64,000 nucleotides of DNA from Nostoc sp. XA010. Its GTDB lineage: Bacteria > Cyanobacteriota > Cyanobacteriia > Cyanobacteriales > Nostocaceae. The position numbers and the translations under genes are program-made. The notes below the pieces were generated by a model. It was not told the DNA's origin, did no database searches, and saw only the letters and a list, made by a program, of their open reading frames with translations. This document shows, piece after piece, positions 34,556 to 43,083 of the stretch. The stretch spans positions 1-64,000 of the forward strand of contig NZ_JAIVFX010000024.1 of assembly GCF_020829625.1 (NCBI RefSeq). Direction: 5' to 3'. Within the stretch, counting starts at the first letter, position 1, and every line of letters starts with the position of its first letter.

Positions 34556-36109
34556 CTAATCATCTTCAAGCTTCAACAATTGTTCATCAAGATTTTGTAT
34601 CCGCCCGCGCACAATTTCTTCCGAGAGAATTCGCTTCCGCATTGCCTCATTGAGCGCTCCTTTTTCTGCCAACAGTAAACGCCGACGAATAGCATCAAGT
34701 TTACTGCTGTTGCCACTTCTGCCTTCCACCTCATCAGGACGACGATTATAAAGTTCCCGCAGTGTCTTTTCTGCACCAGCAATTCGCACTTGATAAGCTG
34801 AACGCATCTCTTCATAAACAGCTTTTGGTAAAACCCCTGATTTCAACAGACTATCTAATTCATCTTGTGCTGCTTTACCCGTCATCAACTGGGCTTGCAA
34901 TTCTTCAACCTGTTGTTGAGCTTCTGAAAAATTAGATAATTTTAAGCGTTTTACCACCCAAGGCAAACTTAAACCCTGTCCCACTAACGACACCAGCACA
35001 CAGCCGAAGACTATAGCTATCAGAACTTCTCGCCCTGGCAGTGTGGTAGGTAAGCTCAACGCCAGAGCCATTGAGAGTGAACCTTTAATGTTGCCTAAAA
35101 ACAGTAAATGTTGCCAGCGTAGGGGAATTGGGCGGTCAATCCACCGAACGCCTGCTAGTAAAGGATAGACTGTAAGAACTCGCCCGACTTGATAAGCCAA
35201 AACTGCAAGTAGAATTGCAGGTAAAGTTTTCCACAACATTACCAAGTTTATTTCTACACCAATCAGCAGAAAAATAAAGGTGTTGACGGTAAAACTGGCA
35301 TATTCCCAAAAACTCAATAAGGTGATGCGACTAGAAGCAGAAGTATTGCGAGAAAGCCCTAAATTCCCGAAAATTAATCCCGCGACGACTACAGCCACCG
35401 CACCCGATACACCGAGAAATTGCCCAACCTGAAAAGTTCCTAATGCAACTGCGACTGTCAATAAAAGGCTGCTAAGGGCATCATCTAAACGGGCGAATAC
35501 AGGTATACTCAAGTACCCCAAGACTAACCCCACCAGGCAGCCTCCTAGAGAGATAAATAGCAGTTGTTGGATTCCCTCTATAAATGTGATTGAGCCTGTT
35601 GAATATACTTGCAAAATTAGGTTGAAGGAAACTAGGGCAGCTGCATCGTTGAATAAAGTTTCTCCTTCAACGATGGTGGAAAGCCGCGATGGTACTGGTA
35701 TATCCTTAAAGACGGCAATCATGGAAACAGTATCAGTGTTTGCCAGAATTACTGCGACAAATAAGGCAGGTATCCAACTTAGTCCCAGCCCAAATTTCAA
35801 CAGAACGGCAATAATACCACTGGAAAGCACAGCTCCAGGCCCAGCTAATAGGGCAATTGGTTTAAAGGTGCTGCGTAGGCGGCTGACATCTGTATTAATA
35901 CCAGCTTCAAAGATCAGAATTGGCAAAAAAAGATTCAAAACAAGGGTTGGATTTAAACCAATCGGACGAGACAATAGCTCAGTGATGGGCAAACCTGCTA
36001 ATACTAAACCCGTAACATAAGGGATTCGTAATCTCCGTGACAGCAGAGCTACACCTGTAGCAAGCAGCAAGAGAATAATTGAAACTTTGACTAATTGAGT
36101 TACATCCAC
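34556..36109 (-). CDS. CPA1-family Na+/H+ antiporter
   Basis: A 517-residue cation/proton antiporter of the inner membrane with about 12 hydrophobic segments in residues 1-390. The ion-binding region shows ILANTDTVSMIAVFKDIPVP (ND-type motif in helix 5) and VEGETLFNDAAALV. The last 120 residues are hydrophilic and helical (EAQQQVEELQAQLM), probably cytoplasmic and regulatory. Closest by pattern to NhaP/NhaS-type carriers. The 21-bp repeat array lies 27 bp past its stop. Confidence 0.9.
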   Translation of the reverse strand: MDVTQLVKVSIILLLLATGVALLSRRLRIPYVTGLVLAGLPITELLSRPIGLNPTLVLNLFLPILIFEAGINTDVSRLRSTFKPIALLAGPGAVLSSGIIAVLLKFGLGLSWIPALFVAVILANTDTVSMIAVFKDIPVPSRLSTIVEGETLFNDAAALVSFNLILQVYSTGSITFIEGIQQLLFISLGGCLVGLVLGYLSIPVFARLDDALSSLLLTVAVALGTFQVGQFLGVSGAVAVVVAGLIFGNLGLSRNTSASSRITLLSFWEYASFTVNTFIFLLIGVEINLVMLWKTLPAILLAVLAYQVGRVLTVYPLLAGVRWIDRPIPLRWQHLLFLGNIKGSLSMALALSLPTTLPGREVLIAIVFGCVLVSLVGQGLSLPWVVKRLKLSNFSEAQQQVEELQAQLMTGKAAQDELDSLLKSGVLPKAVYEEMRSAYQVRIAGAEKTLRELYNRRPDEVEGRSGNSSKLDAIRRRLLLAEKGALNEAMRKRILSEEIVRGRIQNLDEQLLKLEDD

Positions 36110-36324
36110 TATTACGTTCTGAAAAGTTATTTTGACTTTAGTAATGCTACATTAGCAACTTCAGGGTGTGGGTTCGGAACGGCGAATTTCTTCCACTTGA
36201 CGGAAGAGGCACAGCGCAGGGGCAGGGGAGAAAAAACCTATTCCAAATGGCAGAAAATGCGTAGGGATAACTTACCATCGTTTACACCACTTTTTAACCG
36301 AAGCTCCCTGTTCTAGTTCCCTCC

Positions 36325-36429
36325 CTATTCACTCAGCAGCGTGGACAAGTCGGGAATATGTACTCCGAAGTTTCAAATATCGTGTACCTACATGGAGGTT
36401 TCGTTGATGTTTTTCGCCTCTTCTGCTAA
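36325..36429 (+). pseudogene. 3' end relic of a second SF1 helicase gene
   Basis: Thirty-five codons (LFTQQRGQVGNMYSEVSNIV, then YLHGGFVDVFRLFC, stop at 36427-36429) match the C-terminus of the helicase ending at 31574 (LFTHQSGKVGSMYSEVSNIV, then SLHGGFVDVSRII) but not exactly. Similarity begins near 36325; the sequence before it is unrelated. The stop overlaps the PLD gene start (ATG 36407) by 23 bp, the arrangement expected in an intact helicase-PLD operon. Confidence 0.85.
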
Positions 36430-38239
36430 ACCGATTGATGAAAACCTCAAAAAATTGGTAGACGAAATAGAAGCGCAAAGTCCTAGTTTATCAGTTTTAG
36501 CAGCGCGTGAATTCCGTTATAGTTTGCGTCAAACTCAGGTAGAAGTAAATGTCAAGGAACCCCGCCAGTTTAACGTACTTGAAGAATTTATTATCCGCGC
36601 CGCTATTGAATTTGAACCTCCGCCAACAGAGGATGAGTTAGCTTCTGTACTTGGGCTTGATTCTGTATTTATTAAAACTACTACTACAACTCTTCGTTCA
36701 TTACAAACACTATCACCAACGTCGCCACTAACAGTTACTCCTGAAGGTCGCTCTTTTTATGAAAAAGGGTCTGTACCACAGCCGCCATATCCTATACAAA
36801 TTTATGCTATTACAGACCTTTTAAGCGATAAGATAACCTTTCAATCTGAATCCTTAAATGAGACAACGATAAATTTGCCCGACTTGGCAGATTTTATCAC
36901 TATTGATCATACAATTGCTGATATTTCTTCCTTACCCCTTGAGGAAATCCAAAAAAGTATTCAAGCTTCAGGTTTAGCACTTCATGTACCAGAAGAGGGA
37001 AAAATCGTAACTTCCTATAAGGTACTAGCTTCGACTCAAAAAATCTGGAGAAAAATATCGCTTTTCGTTATCTTTGATGCTCTTGAAGATAAATTGAGCA
37101 TTCAAATAAGGAATGGAAAGCAAATTTTAGAGTCAGCATCAAATTGGTTAGAAGTACTACATGCTGAAGGTAAAATATCTTTGCAAGCATTATGTAAATT
37201 GTCAACCGAAACCATTAATTTTGAACGTCAAGCCATTCTCAAGCAGAAAAATACCGAAATAGAAGCTAGGCTTGAAAATATTCGCCAAAAGGCGCTAGAA
37301 GCTGCTACAAAAACTACTAGTGAGATAGATAACTATAAAGCGTTAGGTGAAGCTGTACAGTTACGCGATGGACAAATTAGCCTAGCTTTTTCAGAAGTTT
37401 TAAATTCCGCTAAAAGTCAGATTTTAATTTATTCTCCTTGGATTAATCAGGCAGTTGTCAATGAAAAATTTCTAAATTTATTACAGAAATTAGCTAATCG
37501 CGGAGTTCGGATTTTAATTGGACATGGAATTGCACGGCGACAAGAAGATGAAGATAAACCAATTCCACCAGAAGTAGAGAAGAAACTTCAGGCGATCAAA
37601 ACACCTAATGGTTTACCATCTATACAGGCTTTTTGGTTGGGAAATTCCCATGTTAAAGAAGTAATAGTTGATAAACAGATCCATCTTTGCGGATCTCATA
37701 ACTGGTTATCCTATCGCGGCGATTACCTACCACGAGGTGAGTCAGTCTATAAAGTTACAATTCCACATCAAGTTCAGGAAGCTTATGAATTTCTTGCTAA
37801 TCGCTTCCAAAATCACGCTCAAAAATTATGGGGAAATGCTTTAAAAAAACGTGATTCTCAACTGGCTGTAGAGTCTTTATGCGTGTGGGGTGCGCTAGGT
37901 ATGGAAGGTATTGCACTCAAAGAGATACAAAAAAATAATTGGTTGGAACTTCTGCCTGTATGGTTGAATGTAGCACTACAGGGATTAAAATCGAAAAATT
38001 TATCAGGTGAATCAGAAAGTTTTAAAACTGCACTTTCGTTGCTGAGTCAAGTTTCTATTGAAGATGCTTTTATTGAGAAATTGCAACAGGAATGGCGTAA
38101 AGTTATAGGCGCGATCGCAATTAATAATCCCAAAACTGCTTTAAACTTACTTAGTGATGAAGTCTGGGCGCAGTTTATACGCCTCAATATTGCCCAAAAG
38201 AGTGATTCACCTGATAAGTTTATTTCGCAATATACCTAA
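36407..38239 (+). CDS. phospholipase D-family protein
   Basis: A 610-residue protein. The start is ATG 36407 with GGAGG eight bases upstream; an in-frame GTG at 36341 would translate relic helicase DNA. Residues about 320-480 form a PLD domain: LIYSPWINQAVVNEKF, RILIGHGIARR, and the HKD motif HVKEVIVD near residue 415, followed by LCGSHNWLSYRG. Only one HKD is visible, so two chains may pair as in single-HKD nucleases. A coiled-coil segment (EIEARLENIRQKALEAATK) precedes it and a helical tail follows. The overlapping helicase relic implies the two were once one operon. Confidence 0.85.
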   Translation: MFFASSAKPIDENLKKLVDEIEAQSPSLSVLAAREFRYSLRQTQVEVNVKEPRQFNVLEEFIIRAAIEFEPPPTEDELASVLGLDSVFIKTTTTTLRSLQTLSPTSPLTVTPEGRSFYEKGSVPQPPYPIQIYAITDLLSDKITFQSESLNETTINLPDLADFITIDHTIADISSLPLEEIQKSIQASGLALHVPEEGKIVTSYKVLASTQKIWRKISLFVIFDALEDKLSIQIRNGKQILESASNWLEVLHAEGKISLQALCKLSTETINFERQAILKQKNTEIEARLENIRQKALEAATKTTSEIDNYKALGEAVQLRDGQISLAFSEVLNSAKSQILIYSPWINQAVVNEKFLNLLQKLANRGVRILIGHGIARRQEDEDKPIPPEVEKKLQAIKTPNGLPSIQAFWLGNSHVKEVIVDKQIHLCGSHNWLSYRGDYLPRGESVYKVTIPHQVQEAYEFLANRFQNHAQKLWGNALKKRDSQLAVESLCVWGALGMEGIALKEIQKNNWLELLPVWLNVALQGLKSKNLSGESESFKTALSLLSQVSIEDAFIEKLQQEWRKVIGAIAINNPKTALNLLSDEVWAQFIRLNIAQKSDSPDKFISQYT

Positions 38240-38525
38240 AATAAAACGAATATAGTAAGGAAGCTTTCGGCTTAAATTAACTGTTTGAAATAACCAGATT
38301 TCCTAACATACATAATGCCTAACTATACAGTGCGTAAATTAAACTAGTATATTTCTCATCCTTTAGTAGTAATAATTCTCCAGAAGACAACCAATAAATC
38401 TGTCGTCCTGATTTGGTATGAATTATCAACAAAATGATTCTTAACTTTTGATTGGCTTAAAGATAGATCCAGAGATTCGTGTTATTCGATACAATTTATA
38501 GGTAGAGAGAGCCGAGGAGAACAAG

Positions 38526-39665
38526 GTGGTTTTATTAAAAGGCTTTGAGATTGAGATTTACACTGGCACGCCTCAAGGTGAAATCGTCGGTCTCTCCGAC
38601 AAAATTGTTGCGGATTTGGATGGATTTATGCGAGAGCCAGATAGCCGCAATGTGGAATATATAACCGAACCATCCCCTAATTACGAAAATTTATTGTGTG
38701 CCTTGCTGCGTCCGAGGCGGGAGTTACGAAACTACCTCAATCGTTTGGGCGATTATACCCTGATACCGGGGAGTACTTTGTCTTTGAGTGGGAGCGATCG
38801 CTTTCTGCGTTCCGACCCAGCAAACCCCTATCATGACTACATTGAAAACACCTACGGGACAAAAGTAGTCACCGCCAGCGTACACATCAATGTCGGCATC
38901 AGCGACCCAGAAGTATTAATGCGGGCGTGTCGCGTGATTCGTATGGAAGCACCTTTATTTCTCGCCCTCAGCGCCTCATCTCCTTTCCTAGATGGCAAAG
39001 CTACTGGCTATCACTCCACTCGTTGGGGCGTATTTCCGCAAACGCCTAGCCATGTGCCTTTATTTGCCAGCCACGCCGATCATATTCAGTGGGTGGAAGA
39101 TCAACTCGTTGCCGGAACCATGCAAAACGTGCGGCATTTGTGGGCATCAGTGCGACCAAATGGCGATCGCCGTCCTTATGATCTAAATCGCCTAGAATTG
39201 AGAATTTGCGATTTAGTCACAGATCCTATTGCCTTGCTAGCCATTACTGCCTTATTAGAAGCGCGTTTGTCGCAAATAATCGAAAATCCCAGCATCGATC
39301 CGTTAACTCAAAGTACTTTCTCTCCCCAAGAACTCGTCACCCTGACTACTGAGAACGAAGCTGCTGCTGCTACTGGTAGTCTCGATGCTCATTTGAGGCA
39401 TTGGCAAGATGGTAGAAGTATCCTAGCCAGAGATTGGATTTCTGAAATGTACCACGATGTTTGGGCGATCGCTAAACAACAAGGCTTTAATTGTTTCCTT
39501 TCCCCTTTGCATAAAATCCTCCGCGAAGGCAATGAAGCTCAACAGTGGTTGCAACTACACGCAGTCGGTTTTGACAGCCAGCGCGTCATCACCCAGGCTA
39601 TTGTCGCCACCCAAGAACGCGAAATCGAACTTGAAAACAAATTGTGTTCATCCCTACTGACTTAA
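38526..39665 (+). CDS. gshA: glutamate-cysteine ligase, cyanobacterial type
   Basis: A 379-residue enzyme that joins glutamate and cysteine with ATP, the first step of glutathione synthesis. The sequence follows the cyanobacterial GshA family: LKGFEIEIYTGTPQGEIVG, SRNVEYITEPSPNYENLL, TPGS-like LIPGSTLSLSGSD, ASVHINVGI and YDLNRLELRICDLV. The start is GTG 38526, with GAGGAG upstream. Length is typical. Several glutathione-using genes lie elsewhere in the window (two GSTs, frmA) but not in an operon with it. Confidence 0.92.
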   Translation: MVLLKGFEIEIYTGTPQGEIVGLSDKIVADLDGFMREPDSRNVEYITEPSPNYENLLCALLRPRRELRNYLNRLGDYTLIPGSTLSLSGSDRFLRSDPANPYHDYIENTYGTKVVTASVHINVGISDPEVLMRACRVIRMEAPLFLALSASSPFLDGKATGYHSTRWGVFPQTPSHVPLFASHADHIQWVEDQLVAGTMQNVRHLWASVRPNGDRRPYDLNRLELRICDLVTDPIALLAITALLEARLSQIIENPSIDPLTQSTFSPQELVTLTTENEAAAATGSLDAHLRHWQDGRSILARDWISEMYHDVWAIAKQQGFNCFLSPLHKILREGNEAQQWLQLHAVGFDSQRVITQAIVATQEREIELENKLCSSLLT

Positions 39666-40549
39666 CTCAAGAGGCATTGGGCATGGTGAAGAGAAATTAG
39701 GGACAAGGGAAAGACTTGTTACAAGTTATCACCTCTTGTCCTTAATTCTTCTTACTTCCTACTTCCCTTTTCAGACAAATATGTAGATTTTCTTGGAGAC
39801 ACTTGTGGTCTGGCAAGTCAACTTTGACGAGTAGATAAATTCTTCAATTTCTCTTCTTTCCTTCTTCCTTCTCTGCGAGACGCTGCGCGAAGGTGCTACT
39901 TCGCGTCTTCTCTGCGTTCGCGCAGCGTGTCGCAGACAGACGCTATGTAGTAGCTTGCTTCTCCGTAGGAGCAACGCATAATTAATTTCTGGAGATATCT
40001 ATTGCAAATCTAAAGCTTCGGCCGGGCTAATAATCCTAAGTCTGCCGATTGCATAGTTAACTACCGCTATAGACTGCAATGCAGACGTATAAATAGCCCC
40101 TGCCAAAGGCACGCGCTAGTAAGTAGCCAATAATACAGAACTTAAATGTGCAATGCCTGCGGCGTGACACGCCTATGTACCCTTAAACGGATTTCACAAA
40201 TATTGATTGTCCCATCTTTTGGGTTTGGGTTGCAGGAAAGTGTAAAGTTATGTAAATGAAATTAACAAACATAACAATAATTTGTAATAAATAATGACGC
40301 TACAGCATTGTATAAAGATAACTTAGAAGGAAAAAACAACATCTAATCAGGTTTTCCAGTCGTTTACAGAAGTTTTAAGTTTTTTAACAAAAGTTTTAAT
40401 CTGAAAGCCTGGAGATCGTAAACTTATTCCGTGGATGTCTGTTTTAAACCTTTCGTAACTCGTCAGGCAGTGCTGACATCAAAAATAAACTGAACGATTC
40501 AGTTTTGAGTCCAATTATTCTTAACCAAGCAAACTAGGAGACAAAAGCA
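39666..40549. other. long upstream region of the phycocyanin operon
   Basis: An 884-bp gene-free stretch. Its first half has dispersed palindromic repeats, such as GACGCTGCGCGAAGGTGC and CTGCGTTCGCGCAGCGTG around 39880-39960. The second half is AT-rich and presumably holds the cpc promoter and leader. A Shine-Dalgarno AGGAG lies at about 40537 just before cpcB. Confidence 0.6.
40239..40256 (-). promoter_or_regulatory. HLR1-like RpaB box upstream of cpcB
   Basis: On the minus strand the bases read TTTACATA, AC, TTTACACT: two octamers of the HLR1 type with the required two-base spacer. The first is perfect, the second has one mismatch. It lies 294 bp before cpcB. RpaB is known to control phycobilisome and photosystem genes; binding here is inferred. 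Confidence 0.5.
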
Positions 40550-41071
40550 ATGGTTTTAGATGCATTTGCAAAAGTAATCACCCAAGCTGATGCCCGCGGT
40601 GAATATCTCAGCGCTGCTCAGTTAGACGCGCTAGCTGCCATAGTTAAAGATGGCAACAAGCGTGCAGATACCGTAAACCGGATTACCAGCAACTCCTCAG
40701 CAATTGTTGCCAATGCAGCTCGTGCTCTGTTCGCAGAACAACCTCAGTTGATTGCTCCTGGTGGTAATGCTTACACCAACCGTAGAAATGCTGCTTGCTT
40801 GCGTGACATGGAAATCATCTTACGCTATGTTACATACGCAATCTTTGCTGGTGATGCAAGTGTATTAGATGATCGTTGTTTGAACGGTCTGCGCGAAACC
40901 TACTTGGCTCTAGGAGTTCCTGGTGGTTCTGTAGCAGCTGGCGTACAAAAGATGAAGGACGCAGCTTTGGCTCTTGTTAACGACCCCAACAATATCACCA
41001 GAGGCGATTGCAGCGCTATAGCATCTGAAGTTGCTAGCTACTTTGATCGTGCAGCCTCAGCAGTAAGCTAA
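40550..41071 (+). CDS. cpcB: phycocyanin beta subunit
   Basis: A 173-residue phycobiliprotein. Pairs with CpcA to form phycocyanin hexamers of the phycobilisome rods. Chromophore cysteines are in NRRNAACLRDMEIIL (central Cys, position about 82) and RGDCSAIASEVASYFD (position about 153). GGNAYTN includes the conserved methylated Asn. Sequence is phycocyanin-like, not phycoerythrocyanin-like. First gene of the operon, with a strong AGGAG site. Confidence 0.96.
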   Translation: MVLDAFAKVITQADARGEYLSAAQLDALAAIVKDGNKRADTVNRITSNSSAIVANAARALFAEQPQLIAPGGNAYTNRRNAACLRDMEIILRYVTYAIFAGDASVLDDRCLNGLRETYLALGVPGGSVAAGVQKMKDAALALVNDPNNITRGDCSAIASEVASYFDRAASAVS

Positions 41072-41154
41072 ACCCGATTAAGACTATTGACTGACAACTG
41101 TCAGTTAGACAAAACAAATTTCAACAAGATTGTAAATAGGGAGATACTAAACCG

Positions 41155-41643
41155 ATGAAGACACCTCTTACCGAAGCCGTTTCAACCGCAGATTCTCAAG
41201 GTCGCTTTCTTTCCAGCACCGAACTTCAAGTCGCTTTTGGTCGTTTCCGTCAAGCTCCTGCTAGCATGGAAGCAGCAAAAAGCTTGACTGCTAATGCCCA
41301 ACGTTTGACAGAAGGCGCAGCTCAAGCGGTGTACAACAAGTTCCCCTACACCACTCAACAACAAGGCCCTAACTTCGCTTCTACCAACACTGGTAAAGAA
41401 AAGTGTGCACGTGACATCGGCTACTACCTGCGGATTGTTACCTATTCCTTAGTTGTGGGTGGTACAGGCCCATTGGATGAATTCTTGATTTCTGGTTTGA
41501 CTGAAATCAACCGCACCTTTGATCTATCTCCCAGCTGGTACGTTGAAGCTCTCAAGTACATCAAGGCTAACCACGGTCTAAGTGGCGACCCTGCTGTAGA
41601 AGCTAATTCCTACATCGACTACGCAATTAACGCTCTAAGCTAA
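41155..41643 (+). CDS. cpcA: phycocyanin alpha subunit
   Basis: A 162-residue phycobiliprotein. The single phycocyanobilin Cys is in GKEKCARDIGYYLR (position about 84), the target of the CpcE/CpcF lyase encoded downstream. The ending LSPSWYVEALKYIKANHGLSG and YIDYAINALS is typical. The N-terminus MKTPLTEAVSTADSQGRFL resembles the inducible-type (CPC2) alpha subunits I recall from chromatically adapting strains. Separated from cpcB by 83 bp and followed by a strong hairpin. Confidence 0.96.
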   Translation: MKTPLTEAVSTADSQGRFLSSTELQVAFGRFRQAPASMEAAKSLTANAQRLTEGAAQAVYNKFPYTTQQQGPNFASTNTGKEKCARDIGYYLRIVTYSLVVGGTGPLDEFLISGLTEINRTFDLSPSWYVEALKYIKANHGLSGDPAVEANSYIDYAINALS

Positions 41644-41656
41644 TAGAGTGTATTTA

Positions 41657-41717
41657 GCCCGGAAAGGAAAACAAGCTCTGTTGGCAAATAGCTAGGAGTT
41701 GGTTTACCTTTCTGGGC
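41657..41717 (+). terminator. hairpin after cpcA
   Basis: GCCCGGAAAGG (41657-41667) pairs with CCTTTCTGGGC (41707-41717) with a long loop, followed by AGTTTTATTTT. In cpc operons a hairpin here often stops most transcripts so cpcBA is made in excess over linkers. The 484 bp to the next gene also hold palindromic repeats such as TGCTTCCA...TGGAAGCA. Confidence 0.6.
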
Positions 41718-42127
41718 AGTTTTATTTTCAAAAGACTGTTAAAGAAGAATGCAGAATTAGGAACACAGAATTTAGAAATCTTTGAGTGTGGGATTCAGAC
41801 CCACCACTACTAAAATTGACTACTAATGCATATTTAGGGTGGTGTTTCACCGTTGATTCAGACGCTTCTGGACTTTTTTAAAGTGCGTTATCCACCAGTG
41901 GGCACTGAGCTTGGTCGTACTGCTTCCATACAGGACGCTACGCGAACGTGGAAGCAAGCTATGCAAAGCGTCTGGTAAAGAAGTGTCGCATAGATTTAAA
42001 TTCTGTAGCTTGCTTCCCTGAAAGGGTATTCTGGCTACTGGCTGCTAAATTCTTTCTTTTTAAAAGAATAGAAAAAAATTTTCTAAAAAGTTTTCAGTTT
42101 TCCAGTTAAAACTGAGGAGGTTTAAAG

Positions 42128-42940
42128 ATGGCAGCTTTGGGACAAGCAACAAGGCTAGGAATTGGAGCCTTTGAAAACTCAGGACTGGCAGAACTGCGTC
42201 CCGATAGAACGGAAACGGATGTGCAAGTGATCATCCGGGCAGCTTACCGTCAGGTTTTGGGTAATGAATACCTAATGGAATCAGAGCGTCTTGTCAGTGC
42301 TGAATCACTGTTGCAGCAAGGCGATATTTCAGTTAGGGGATTTGTGCTAGCCATTGCTCAGTCGGAACTCTATCGGAATAAGTTTTTCCATTCAAACTCG
42401 CAAATTCGCTTTATCGAGTTGAATTATAAGCATTTATTGGGTCGCGCCCCAGAAGATGAGTCAGACATTTCGTACCACGTTGAGCTTTATAGCTTACAAG
42501 GTTATGAAGCTGAGATTAACTCATACATTGACTCACTAGAATATCAAGAAAGCTTTGGCGAAAACATAGTACCATACTATCGTGGCTTTAATAGCCCAGT
42601 AGGGCAGAAAAACGTTGGCTATAGCCGACTTTTCCAACTGTATCGGGGTTATGCCAATAGCGATCGCGCTCAAGGACAAAAACAAGGACGCCTAACTTGG
42701 GAAATAGCTAAGAATCTAGCTTCACCTATCTACCCAGTCTCGACAGGAGCCTTGACGGGCCTCTCATCAGGTGGGAGAGGAGAAATATACCGAATTAGGG
42801 TACTACAAGCAGCTTCTCCAAACTCATCTGTAGTGCGGCGGGGTAGTGCGGAATTTCTCGTACCTTACGAACAACTTTCTAGCAAGTTGCAGCAGCTTAA
42901 TCGTAAGGGCAGCAAGGTGATTAACATCACATCTGTATAA
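42128..42940 (+). CDS. cpcC: phycobilisome rod linker polypeptide (CpcC-type), first copy
   Basis: A 270-residue rod linker. It has an N-terminal PBS linker domain (residues about 15-180; VIIRAAYRQVLGNEYLM, ELNYKHLLGRAPEDESD, YRGFNSPVGQKNVGYSRLFQ) and a C-terminal CpcD-like domain (about 215-268; GEIYRIRVLQ, EFLVPYEQLSSKLQQ). Linkers thread phycocyanin hexamers into rods and tune energy flow. It is preceded by GAGGAGG and a 484-bp spacer. Confidence 0.92.
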   Translation: MAALGQATRLGIGAFENSGLAELRPDRTETDVQVIIRAAYRQVLGNEYLMESERLVSAESLLQQGDISVRGFVLAIAQSELYRNKFFHSNSQIRFIELNYKHLLGRAPEDESDISYHVELYSLQGYEAEINSYIDSLEYQESFGENIVPYYRGFNSPVGQKNVGYSRLFQLYRGYANSDRAQGQKQGRLTWEIAKNLASPIYPVSTGALTGLSSGGRGEIYRIRVLQAASPNSSVVRRGSAEFLVPYEQLSSKLQQLNRKGSKVINITSV

Positions 42941-43083
42941 ATTAGGGAATCGGGGTGGGGAGTAGGGAGAGACGCGATTAATCGCGTCTGTACTAGGGAG
43001 TTAGGAGTAATGAAATTCGCTACTCTCAACTCCCCACTCCCCACTCCCTTTGCCAATTACCAATTACAAAAGGAAAATTACCA
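42941..43083. repeat. inter-linker spacer with GAGACGCGATTAATCGCG palindrome
   Basis: The 143 bp between the two linker genes hold the palindromic repeat also seen at 11096-11129 (here about 42968-42990) and CTCCCCACTCCCCACTCCC heptamer-type repeats. No gene. Confidence 0.7.

Noticed and set aside
34184..34678. Open frames on both strands with heptapeptide repeats (FVSEPLS, FTHEAQR)
   Set aside because: They are translations of the 21-bp tandem repeat, whose length keeps frames open; no start signals or other protein character.
35586..36020. 144-codon plus-strand frame
   Set aside because: Antisense to the CPA1 antiporter, which has intact ion-binding motifs.
36341..36406. GTG start 22 codons upstream for the PLD protein
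   Set aside because: This segment is the out-of-frame relic of a helicase end; ATG 36407 has a GGAGG site at proper spacing.
40147..40153. TGTGCAA half-site resembling an RcaC L box upstream of cpcB
   Set aside because: The second half-site at the required spacing is absent (TGCGGCG), so a chromatic-acclimation L box is not supported.
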